DNA of 6,072 nt from UBA1100 sp964533265 (GCA_964533265.1 CAZHJW010000147.1:1-6072); one strand, 5' to 3'; shown: positions 1 to 5,366, numbered from the stretch's first letter. Program-made: numbers and translations. The notes: a model not told the origin generated them from the letters alone.

Positions 1-222
1 ATCCAGCAGCTTGAGTCAGGCCGGTTCATCCTCAACCTCGATCAAGCCAGAGGAAAATTCAAAAAAGGCACTCAAACCGTACAGCTTGAAGGCGGTCGCC
101 ATTATACCGCCGAATTTGCTGACCTAGCCAAAGCCATCCGGGGAGAAAAGAAATTAGCTTGGAGCTATCAACACGATCTCACCGTACACGAAACTCTGCT
201 GAAAATCTGCGGCATGAATTAA
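1..222 (+). CDS. Gfo/Idh/MocA-type oxidoreductase, C-terminal end (partial)
   Basis: The frame is open from base 1 and ends at TAA 220-222, giving 73 residues. The visible part reads like the end of the substrate-binding domain of a Gfo/Idh/MocA NAD(P)-dependent oxidoreductase: beta strands (GRFILNL, TQTVQLEGG), then an acidic-aromatic helix (YTAEFADLAKAIRGEK), then the closing helix HDLTVHETLLKICGMN. The 'F.DLAKAIRGE...HDL.VHETLL' pattern is frequent at the end of sugar or inositol dehydrogenase-like proteins. The Rossmann domain and catalytic residues lie outside the window, so activity and substrate cannot be judged. Its stop is one nucleotide from the stop of the convergent queE. The family call rests on the tail pattern alone. 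Confidence 0.72.
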   Translation: MQQLESGRFILNLDQARGKFKKGTQTVQLEGGRHYTAEFADLAKAIRGEKKLAWSYQHDLTVHETLLKICGMN

Positions 223-223
223 C

Positions 224-916
224 TCAGGTGCCACGTGTATCTCCAAAGAGATCAATCTGGAGCCTGTTGCAGTAACGATACCCTTCCTGTTTGCATATCT
301 CTGTTAAGGTTTGATCCCGGTCCCGTATCGTTTGGGAATCCATGCCTTCAGGCATCAGCATGACTTTTTCTGGAGGAATTGAATGCTTGACCTCTCTTAG
401 AAGTGTTTTGATTTCATCCAAATCATTGGCAGAAGTCACAACAAATTTGAATTGGTATTCGTAATGGTTCACCCACTCTCGTAACACTTCAGGCTGCAGG
501 CGGTCTTTTTCATGGCGCGCCTTCCACGCCCCTGCTCGTTTCTCTGATGGCACCGAATTGCTTAACTTGGGACTGATTGAGACCAAGTCACAGGCAATAT
601 TTTCCGGAGATATGGTTCCCGCTGTCTCAATTGTAAGGTGTTTTCCCATCTTCCTGAGCTTTTCACAAAGGTCTCCAATTTCTTTGGCTATCATCGGTTC
701 CCCCCCAGTCATCACACAATGGTTAGATGGGTGTTCCTTAACCTTGCCCAATATATCGTCTAGAGGCATCTCTTCGCCTTCCGGCTCCCAAGATGCATAT
801 GAAGTATCACACCAATCACAGCGAAGATTACATCCTGAAGTCCTGATGAAAACAGACGGCACCCCGGTGAGCTCACCCTCTCCTTGAATTGAATAAAATA
901 TTTCGGATATGAACAT
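224..916 (-). CDS. queE: 7-carboxy-7-deazaguanine synthase QueE (radical SAM)
   Basis: This cytoplasmic radical SAM enzyme contracts the pterin ring of 6-carboxy-5,6,7,8-tetrahydropterin to 7-carboxy-7-deazaguanine (CDG), the step before QueC. The 230 residues are typical in length. Near the start is FYSIQGEG (7-14). The cluster-binding motif SGCNLRCDWC follows, with Cys29, Cys33 and Cys36 in the CX3CX2C spacing that binds the 4Fe-4S cluster, and then the family's D37-T38. TGGEP (70-74) is the SAM-binding loop, SISPKLSNS (113-121) is another conserved patch, and the end NRLQIDLFGDTRGT fits the family's closing 'WGD.RG' segment. The start is ATG at 914-916, seven nucleotides after the queC stop, with only a weak AGG upstream, so it is probably translated by coupling as the last gene of queF-queC-queE. 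No key residue is missing. Confidence 0.96.
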   Translation of the reverse strand: MFISEIFYSIQGEGELTGVPSVFIRTSGCNLRCDWCDTSYASWEPEGEEMPLDDILGKVKEHPSNHCVMTGGEPMIAKEIGDLCEKLRKMGKHLTIETAGTISPENIACDLVSISPKLSNSVPSEKRAGAWKARHEKDRLQPEVLREWVNHYEYQFKFVVTSANDLDEIKTLLREVKHSIPPEKVMLMPEGMDSQTIRDRDQTLTEICKQEGYRYCNRLQIDLFGDTRGT

Positions 917-923
917 AGCGAGC

Positions 924-1763
924 CTATGGCGCAGTTTTCATGTGCTTAGCCTGAGCCTTTAGTGCGTTCTGCAGAACTTTATCCCACGAATCAACATATG
1001 GAACCGGATCAGGAACTCCCAACTGATGGAACGCCAGAATGCGTTCTATATCGGCCCCTGTTCTGCCGCTGGCACGCCCTTGGGCATCTGGATCATAGCT
1101 GGTATTGGTGTTGCTAAAAATCACATTGAAATCCAGGCCCAGCTGGTCGATTGCAGACTGGGCATCCCTTAGGATCGTGTGTTTGTCCCCATTCAGATAA
1201 GGGAGATACATGCTTACGCGGTCCGGCTCCCAATTGCCAAGGGCAAAGGCACTGTGAATCGCTTCGTAAAATTCTGGCCGGCAGTCAGGATAAATTGCGT
1301 GATCCCCGGAATGAACTCCGAGACAAAGACTAATCTCTTCCTTGGTTTGGTTTGCAATCGACAAGGCATACCCGTAAGCAATGGAACTAAAGATTGCATT
1401 ACGGTTGGGCACCACAGTCTCCTTCATATTCTCCTGTTCATAATGCCCCTCGGGAATATCCCAGCCTCTGGTCGTTAAGGCAGAATTAAACAATGTCCCC
1501 AAAACAGAAATATCAACAACCCGGTGGGTTACCTCATGACCTTGAGCAGCCAAATAATCCAAGTTAGCCTTTAACCGCGTTAGCTCCAGCTTGTGTTTTT
1601 GGCCGTAGTCGAATGAGATGCCGTAAACCTTGGAACCACTGGCCAACAGATGAACGAGTAAACCGGTGGAATCCATGCCGCCACTGAGGCTCAAGACCGC
1701 CTGTTGTTTTAAGTCACCCACAGACATGAATTTAGCTGTCTGGATGAGATGCTTCCACGACAA
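924..1763 (-). CDS. queC: 7-cyano-7-deazaguanine synthase QueC lacking the zinc-site cysteines
   Basis: QueC uses ATP and ammonia to turn CDG into preQ0 (7-cyano-7-deazaguanine) in the cytoplasm. Numbering is from the chosen TTG start (279 aa). The PP-loop SGGMDS is at 27-32, VPNRN at 118-122, and the family block GVHSGDHAIYPDCRPEF at 149-165. The C-terminal zinc site, normally S-C-Y...C-G-x-C-x-x-C, reads T-S-Y...S-G-R-T-G-A-D: all four ligand positions are non-cysteine (Ser222, Ser232, Thr235, Asp238), although flanking residues (Y, GR, IER..AF, GVPDP) still align. Three starts are possible: GTG 1793 (62-nt overlap with queF), TTG 1763 behind a strong Shine-Dalgarno, and ATG 1727, four nt after the queF stop with no Shine-Dalgarno. 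ATG 1727 gives the length most usual for the family; TTG is preferred here because of its ribosome site. The queC identity is secure, and activity is plausible but untested given the lost zinc site. Confidence 0.94.
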   Translation of the reverse strand: MSWKHLIQTAKFMSVGDLKQQAVLSLSGGMDSTGLLVHLLASGSKVYGISFDYGQKHKLELTRLKANLDYLAAQGHEVTHRVVDISVLGTLFNSALTTRGWDIPEGHYEQENMKETVVPNRNAIFSSIAYGYALSIANQTKEEISLCLGVHSGDHAIYPDCRPEFYEAIHSAFALGNWEPDRVSMYLPYLNGDKHTILRDAQSAIDQLGLDFNVIFSNTNTSYDPDAQGRASGRTGADIERILAFHQLGVPDPVPYVDSWDKVLQNALKAQAKHMKTAP

Positions 1764-2130
1764 CCCGAATTCCTCCTCGACTGGCGAACTCACCCTTCAC
1801 GATCATCCTGGTTGGCGCACTAGCCTTGACCAAATCATCCAGCATCCAGTTAACAGCCATTTCATTAAAGCATTCTTCATTCCGGTAGGAACTCAGGTAA
1901 AATTTGAGTGACTTTGTCTCAATGCACAATTCCTTCGGGACATAGCGTATGGTGATGCTGCCAAAATCGGGCTGACCGGTTACCGGACACTTTGAGGTAT
2001 ATTCCTGAGTATGAAGCTCAATCCAATAGTCCCGCCCCGGGCTCGGGTTTGCAAAGGTTTCAATTACTGCTTCCTCACGGGAAGAGGGCATTGGGGGATT
2101 GGAACCCAATAGATTCAATTCTTCGGCCAT
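1732..2130 (-). CDS. queF: preQ0 reductase QueF (NADPH-dependent nitrile reductase)
   Basis: QueF reduces the nitrile of preQ0 to the amine preQ1 with two NADPH, in the cytoplasm. It is the first gene of the que operon. The 132-residue protein is the short, single-domain type. Cys48 and Asp55 in CPVTGQPD are the thioimide-forming nucleophile and the proton donor. The QueF signature ETKSLKFYLSSYRN is at 71-84, and RGGI (118-121) is the conserved end of the fold. In the FHE motif the His is replaced: F88-N89-E90, where B. subtilis QueF has His96-Glu97. The spacing from the catalytic Cys is the same (41 residues), so the alignment is firm. The start ATG 2130 gives the usual N-terminus (MAEELNLLG). 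An in-frame ATG at 2205 would add 25 residues (MSLISITCPIF...) unlike the family; neither has a good Shine-Dalgarno. Confidence 0.93.
   Translation of the reverse strand: MAEELNLLGSNPPMPSSREEAVIETFANPSPGRDYWIELHTQEYTSKCPVTGQPDFGSITIRYVPKELCIETKSLKFYLSSYRNEECFNEMAVNWMLDDLVKASAPTRMIVKGEFASRGGIRVVVEASHPDS
1771..1778 (-). promoter_or_regulatory. Probable ribosome binding site deciding the queC start
   Basis: The minus strand reads GAGGAGGA here, followed by seven nucleotides and then a TTG codon (1761-1763) in the queC frame. It lies inside the last codons of queF. This is the only strong Shine-Dalgarno near the three candidate queC starts. It could be chance, because the same bases also encode Glu-Glu in the longer reading from GTG 1793. 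Confidence 0.5.
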
Positions 2131-2209
2131 ATCTCTTGGGCAGCCTACCGAGTCAGCGCTGAAAACCCGAGTAAAAATAGGGCAAGTGATGGAAATCAAA
2201 CTCATGTAT

Positions 2210-2257
2210 TGATTCAGCCAATACCGGGTCTTCTTTTATCAATTAACACCTGAATCA
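2210..2257. repeat. 8-bp inverted repeat TGATTCAG / CTGAATCA
   Basis: TGATTCAG (2210-2217) and CTGAATCA (2250-2257) are perfect reverse complements with 32 nt between them. The core of each arm, TGA-N-TCA, is itself palindromic, so the two copies could also be two binding sites for a dimeric regulator about 40 bp (roughly four helical turns) apart. If transcribed rightwards, pairing of the two arms would use bases 2252-2255 that also form the inner stem of the terminator-like hairpin. The role is an inference. Confidence 0.45.
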
Positions 2258-2277
2258 TATTCTGGGTTAATTTTTTT
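2241..2277 (+). terminator. Terminator-like hairpin in the leader of the plus-strand pair
   Basis: On the plus strand AATTAAC (2241-2247) pairs with GTTAATT (2266-2272). After a bulged A the stem continues with CC/GG, a T-T mismatch and GAAT (2252-2255) with ATTC (2259-2262), closing on a CAT loop. That is 13 base pairs. Seven T residues (2271-2277) overlap and follow the stem. This is the form of a rho-independent terminator, though the outer stem is A+T rich. No plus-strand gene ends upstream, so if real it would act as an attenuator for the gene starting at 2295. It might instead be an operator or a chance structure. Confidence 0.4.
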
Positions 2278-2298
2278 ATGAAAGATAAAACCGAATGA
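2278..2298 (+). CDS. Possible six-codon leader peptide overlapping the next start
   Basis: ATG at 2278-2280 opens MKDKTE and stops at TGA 2296-2298, which overlaps the ATG of the kinase-like gene (2295-2297) as ATGA. Such an overlap permits translational coupling. The next gene has no clear Shine-Dalgarno of its own, but this mini-ORF has none either: it follows the T-run directly. It is too short to support by coding signal and may be chance. Confidence 0.15.
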   Translation: MKDKTE

Positions 2299-3368
2299 AC
2301 CTACTATTAGCCATCAATAGTTCCGCAGGCACAGGGCATGACCTGTCGCTGGGAGAGGAATTGGTAAGAATTTTACACAAACGCTTGGGCTTAGGTCATT
2401 CGATCAATCTTATTCGGGCCGAAAGCCACAAAGAAATTAAGGAGAGATCACGCACTTTCACCGAACAACACCCTTCAGACACAGTGATTATTGCCGGAGG
2501 AGGAGGAGGCACTTTGCGAGCCGTCATTGAGGGAGTAGGGGAGTCAGCAAAAAATCGGACCTTGCCGAACGCAGAGCAATTGCGCATCGGGGCATTAAGA
2601 ATGGGATCGGGCAATGTGATAGCACGCCAACTTGGAATAGCCAGAAACCCACGTGATGGAGTTGAGGAATTAGCTGCACAACTGCTGGCGAAGACCACCG
2701 CAAATTGTTGCGTTATTGGCTGTGACACGGGCGATGACTCCCCTCCAATATATGGTGCAACTCTGGGTGGTTTTGGACTTTTTGGTCATGTACCAAAACG
2801 CCTTGAAACATACCATGCAGCCCGACCTCGTCTGCATCGCCTTAGCGCCGGGCTACTTGGCATTGAGCACCTAACAAATTTGGAATACGGATTGTGTCTT
2901 TCGGGCTTATGCGGGAAAACTGCGCTACAGCCGAAACAACTCGACTTGATAGAAGTGAGCCAAGGCGACCGCTCTGAACAATTCCCATTACTAGCCGGGG
3001 CACTAATGAACTTCCCTCTTGGGGCATTACCCTTCCAGACAAACGTATCGGTAGAAGACGCTGAGTTATCGTTGCACTTGGTACCTTATCGGAGTCGGAT
3101 TCAGGCGCTGGGTCTAGTGCTTAATGCAAAGGCCAATGCGCAAGAGGCCCGTCAATTCCGCATTACCGAAGAGGCGCCCGTTGTCATGAGAGTCCTTAAC
3201 CGAGAACACATGCAGTTCTTTATCGATGAGGATCCGGTTGAGGCGCGCAAAGTGACCCTGAGAGTGGCCGGACATCTGGCCTTTGTCCCCGGGAAAAATT
3301 TAAACAAAAGTAATAACAACAGCAAAAGGAAACGTAATGGCACTACATGTAAGTGTAATAGGAATTGA
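2295..3368 (+). CDS. Diacylglycerol-kinase-like protein with altered GGDGT loop
   Basis: The 357-residue protein has the layout of the DAGK/LCB5 (NAD-kinase-like) lipid kinase fold. It opens with LLLAINSSAGTG (3-14, compare '.iiNP.sG.G'), then AGGGGGTLRAVIEG (67-80, the GGDGT...NG loop), RIGALRMGSGNVIARQLGI (97-115, the 'lG.lP.GTGNd.Ar.Lgi' block), and a C-terminal beta half with FIDEDPVEARKVTLRVAGHLAFVPG (309-333, compare the family's 'DGE...' return strand). Two residues differ: the loop Asp is Gly71, and the Asp/Asn after GTGN is Val108. The family phosphorylates lipid hydroxyls with ATP, but a kinase with this loop may be altered or inactive. The last 25 residues (333-357) are rich in Asn, Lys and Arg and run through the ribosome site and first codons of the next gene, a 32-nt overlap that suggests coupling. 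No signal peptide or membrane segment is evident. The substrate is unknown. Confidence 0.82.
   Translation: MNLLLAINSSAGTGHDLSLGEELVRILHKRLGLGHSINLIRAESHKEIKERSRTFTEQHPSDTVIIAGGGGGTLRAVIEGVGESAKNRTLPNAEQLRIGALRMGSGNVIARQLGIARNPRDGVEELAAQLLAKTTANCCVIGCDTGDDSPPIYGATLGGFGLFGHVPKRLETYHAARPRLHRLSAGLLGIEHLTNLEYGLCLSGLCGKTALQPKQLDLIEVSQGDRSEQFPLLAGALMNFPLGALPFQTNVSVEDAELSLHLVPYRSRIQALGLVLNAKANAQEARQFRITEEAPVVMRVLNREHMQFFIDEDPVEARKVTLRVAGHLAFVPGKNLNKSNNNSKRKRNGTTCKCNRN
3325..3330 (+). promoter_or_regulatory. Ribosome binding site of the kinase-methyltransferase gene
   Basis: AAAGGA ends six nucleotides before ATG 3337, good spacing for a Shine-Dalgarno. It lies inside the reading frame of the preceding kinase-like gene and supports both the start at 3337 and independent or re-initiated translation of the second gene. 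Confidence 0.65.
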
Positions 3369-5223
3369 TGGGAGTGGAAAGTCGACCTTTGCCGCTTCCT
3401 TACCCATGCTACTGGCCGCCGAGTACAATGTTCTAGCCGGCGGAGCAGGCGAAACCTATGTGATCAATGGCCCAGCCGAAGATCATCTCGCAACCGGCTT
3501 CTCACCCGAAGGGCTACCTATGATGGCCCGCCTTTCGACTGCTCTCAAACGATGGGCCAAGCGCTTTACCAATCACCGGCGAATTTATCCCGTTTTTAAA
3601 CTGCCGCAAATGATGGCACAGGATTCTGCCGCTCGGAGAATGGAAACAAAGTGGCCTTTGGACTGCGTTGTCAGCGATGGTAATACTCTACTCTCAACCA
3701 TGGGCCGTGCAGCAAATTATCTTTATCCGGCCAGCACTGGAGAAGAGTCCGTCGCCCCCTCGCCGAAGGATCTGGCGGCGGTGCTCGAGTTTATCCTCGA
3801 AGGCAAGGAGTTGCCCAAGGAAAGTGCTAAACGCCTGCCAAACCTCCGCGTCGGACGATGGCTAAACCTCGCCACTCGCACTTTGGGCCTGCATAGTGTG
3901 TGGCTGCCGGACGTAGTTATTTTACTCAAACTGGATCCCAAAACCGCGCTTGAGCGCATACATTCGAGAGGCCAACAGGTAGATCAACATGAAAATGCCG
4001 GCGATCTGACACAGACTCATGATCGTTATCAAAACGCACTGGAAACAATGCGTCAAATTAAGGGCAACGGCTCGGTGATTACAATTGATGTGAACGGCAA
4101 AACCCCGGGCGAGGCACTACGGGCCGGCTTAGCCTCACTGAAGCCTCACATGCTGAGACAAAAGGCACACCGGAAAAACACTCGCACTTTTGGCACCACC
4201 GAAACTGAGCTCGCCGAGGGAGGAGTTTGGAAAAAGGTATTCAACCCATATTACATCTTTAAATATTTTATCCCACGATTCTTCGACGGGGCATGGCGGG
4301 AACCCTTTTTCCCTTTTTCAAAATCTGGGCAAAGATTCCTTAAGGAAGGGTATTCAGGAGGGGTCATGAAGGAAATCTATGACCGACACAACCAAACGAT
4401 CGGAATCGGCAACAGAATCTTTCAGGATTACCCGCTTCACCGCGCAGTCTATGACCGTCTACAGTTACTCACGCAACATATTCAACCTGAGCTCGAAACT
4501 CTGTTATCTGCCCAGGATAAAGTCACCCTGTTCAGTGCTCCAAGCGGATTTGCGTATGACATTTTCCAACCATTGGAAAACATTGCAACAAGACAGCCGG
4601 AATTGATGAAAAAAGTAAAACTGCTCGCAGTGGATCTTGATCCACACGACGTGCTGGCTCCTGAACTAGAGGCACGTGCTGCAAAACTCGGCATTGAATT
4701 TGTGTTCCGCCAAGGCGACCTGACAAAGGCGGGATTTCGAGATGGATGTGCTTCTGAGGGACCGTTTGATATAGCCCTATTTGTGGGTCTATCAAGTTGG
4801 TTTCCCAAACCTGCCACATTATGCCATCTACGATGGCTAAGAGACACCCTTCAGCCCGAAGGGCAGCTTGTTACCGATTGTTTCACTCCGGCGGGGTATT
4901 CCTTGTCTGGGCGTTATATCGGGTACAAGGCCCACTACTACTCACCGCAACGTTATCGAATGATGCTTGAGACGGCCGGGTTTGATGGCTTAAACGCTAC
5001 AGAGAAATGCGGCCGTGATGCCATTAACCACGTTTTTATCTCCCGCTCGCATCAAAAACTGACTGCTGCCCCACAGAGCACTGTCGTTTCGGCAGATAAA
5101 ATCCCGGGGGCTTCTATTGACAGCTATGTCTTTGATGATCACTCAACGACAACCGAGAAAAAGGTGGAGGCTCCACCCCTTCGCCATCGTGCTATCACTG
5201 AAATGATACTTCGCGGCACTTAA
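3337..5223 (+). CDS. Two-domain protein: thymidylate-kinase-like P-loop kinase fused to class I SAM methyltransferase
   Basis: 628 residues. Residues 1-270 form a P-loop kinase of the thymidylate-kinase type: Walker A GIDGSGKST (9-17, Lys15), VVSDGN (111-116) where thymidylate kinases have 'DRY/DRF', an inserted helical stretch (about 131-185), then PDVVILLKLDPKTALERIHSRG (191-212), matching the family's 'PDl.l.Ldv.pe.al.RI..R' strand and lid. About 271-390 is a linker with aromatic-rich patches (NPYYIFKYFIPRFFDGAW). About 391-570 is a Rossmann methyltransferase: LFSAPSGFAYD (398-408) as motif I, LLAVDLDPHD (429-438) with the ribose-binding acid, FRQGDLTK (457-464), FDIALFVGLSSWF (477-489) as motif IV, and YYSPQRYRMMLETAGF (534-549). 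Residues 571-628 look disordered. I recognise the domains but not the protein. The start has a good ribosome site. The fusion implies phosphorylation and methylation of related substrates, possibly a lipid headgroup or small metabolite; this is inference. A dTMP kinase role is unlikely, because the DR motif is missing. Confidence 0.85.
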   Translation: MALHVSVIGIDGSGKSTFAASLPMLLAAEYNVLAGGAGETYVINGPAEDHLATGFSPEGLPMMARLSTALKRWAKRFTNHRRIYPVFKLPQMMAQDSAARRMETKWPLDCVVSDGNTLLSTMGRAANYLYPASTGEESVAPSPKDLAAVLEFILEGKELPKESAKRLPNLRVGRWLNLATRTLGLHSVWLPDVVILLKLDPKTALERIHSRGQQVDQHENAGDLTQTHDRYQNALETMRQIKGNGSVITIDVNGKTPGEALRAGLASLKPHMLRQKAHRKNTRTFGTTETELAEGGVWKKVFNPYYIFKYFIPRFFDGAWREPFFPFSKSGQRFLKEGYSGGVMKEIYDRHNQTIGIGNRIFQDYPLHRAVYDRLQLLTQHIQPELETLLSAQDKVTLFSAPSGFAYDIFQPLENIATRQPELMKKVKLLAVDLDPHDVLAPELEARAAKLGIEFVFRQGDLTKAGFRDGCASEGPFDIALFVGLSSWFPKPATLCHLRWLRDTLQPEGQLVTDCFTPAGYSLSGRYIGYKAHYYSPQRYRMMLETAGFDGLNATEKCGRDAINHVFISRSHQKLTAAPQSTVVSADKIPGASIDSYVFDDHSTTTEKKVEAPPLRHRAITEMILRGT

Positions 5224-5273
5224 TCCGTGGTTTTTATTGACCTCGATTTTGCTCCACATCGTTTTAAATAAAC

Positions 5274-5306
5274 TGTAGCGGGTGATGGGAATCGAACTCA
5301 CGGCCC
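5274..5306 (-). pseudogene. tRNA-Gly 3'-end fragment (possible attachment-site remnant)
   Basis: Read on the minus strand, GGCC is followed by GTGAG-TTCGATT-CCCAT (T stem and loop, one A-C mismatch), CACCCGC (the 3' acceptor strand), the discriminator T and then ACA in the place of CCA. This matches the ending of bacterial tRNA-Gly, whose 5' acceptor strand is GCGGGTG. No GCGGGTG, D-arm or glycine anticodon arm lies upstream on the minus strand, which instead enters the DUF1552 coding end, so a whole tRNA is absent. Such 3' fragments are left where tyrosine recombinases integrate at tRNA genes. By that geometry the inserted DNA would be to the right and the older flank to the left. It could instead be a decayed tRNA copy. 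Confidence 0.55.
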
Positions 5307-5366
5307 CCTGCCATGAAAACCCTAAAAAAGTGCATTCGTCGTGGAGGTTAAGGGAACTCCTATCGC

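Larger units (their letters stand above)
2131..2294. promoter_or_regulatory. Divergent control region between queF and the plus-strand pair
   Basis: This stretch separates the two divergent operons, so it must carry a promoter for each unless one is read through from outside. Its right half is A+T rich. I see no convincing -35/-10 pair on either strand, and no preQ1 riboswitch that I can recognise upstream of queF. Part of it (2131-2205) is open in the queF frame and could encode an N-terminal extension. It contains a hairpin with a T-run (2241-2277), a long-range inverted repeat (2210-2217 / 2250-2257) and a short mini-ORF (2278-2298), each listed separately. Confidence 0.55.

Noticed and set aside
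239..252. Hairpin ATCTC-CAAA-GAGAT near the queE end
   Set aside because: It is inside coding sequence, has only five pairs and has no T-run on either side.
1179..1478. 99-codon plus-strand open frame opposite queC
   Set aside because: It is a shadow of the queC coding strand without any family feature.
924..1763. QueC-like gene as part of an antiviral system (such as Qat or QueC-bearing CBASS)
   Set aside because: It sits between queF and queE with tight spacing and keeps the QueC family blocks; no defence effector is nearby.
2206..2294. preQ1 riboswitch upstream of queF
   Set aside because: The minus-strand leader lacks the short hairpin plus A-rich tail pattern of preQ1-I, and I could not match the longer preQ1-II type.
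4482..4847. 121-codon open frame antisense to the methyltransferase domain
   Set aside because: It lies wholly opposite a well-supported coding domain, is rich in Ser/Arg/Asn and has no recognisable motif.
5226..5257. GTGG...CCAC hairpin after the kinase-methyltransferase gene
   Set aside because: Four base pairs around a 23-nt loop with no T-run is not a terminator.
5277..5350. A complete tRNA gene on the minus strand
   Set aside because: Only the T-arm and 3' acceptor strand are present; there is no matching GCGGGTG 5' strand, D-arm or glycine anticodon arm.
5323..5360. Terminator of the DUF1552 gene: GGAG...CTCC hairpin followed by six T on the minus strand
   Set aside because: The stem is only four strong pairs with an internal mismatch, and the T-run is about 13 nt away.
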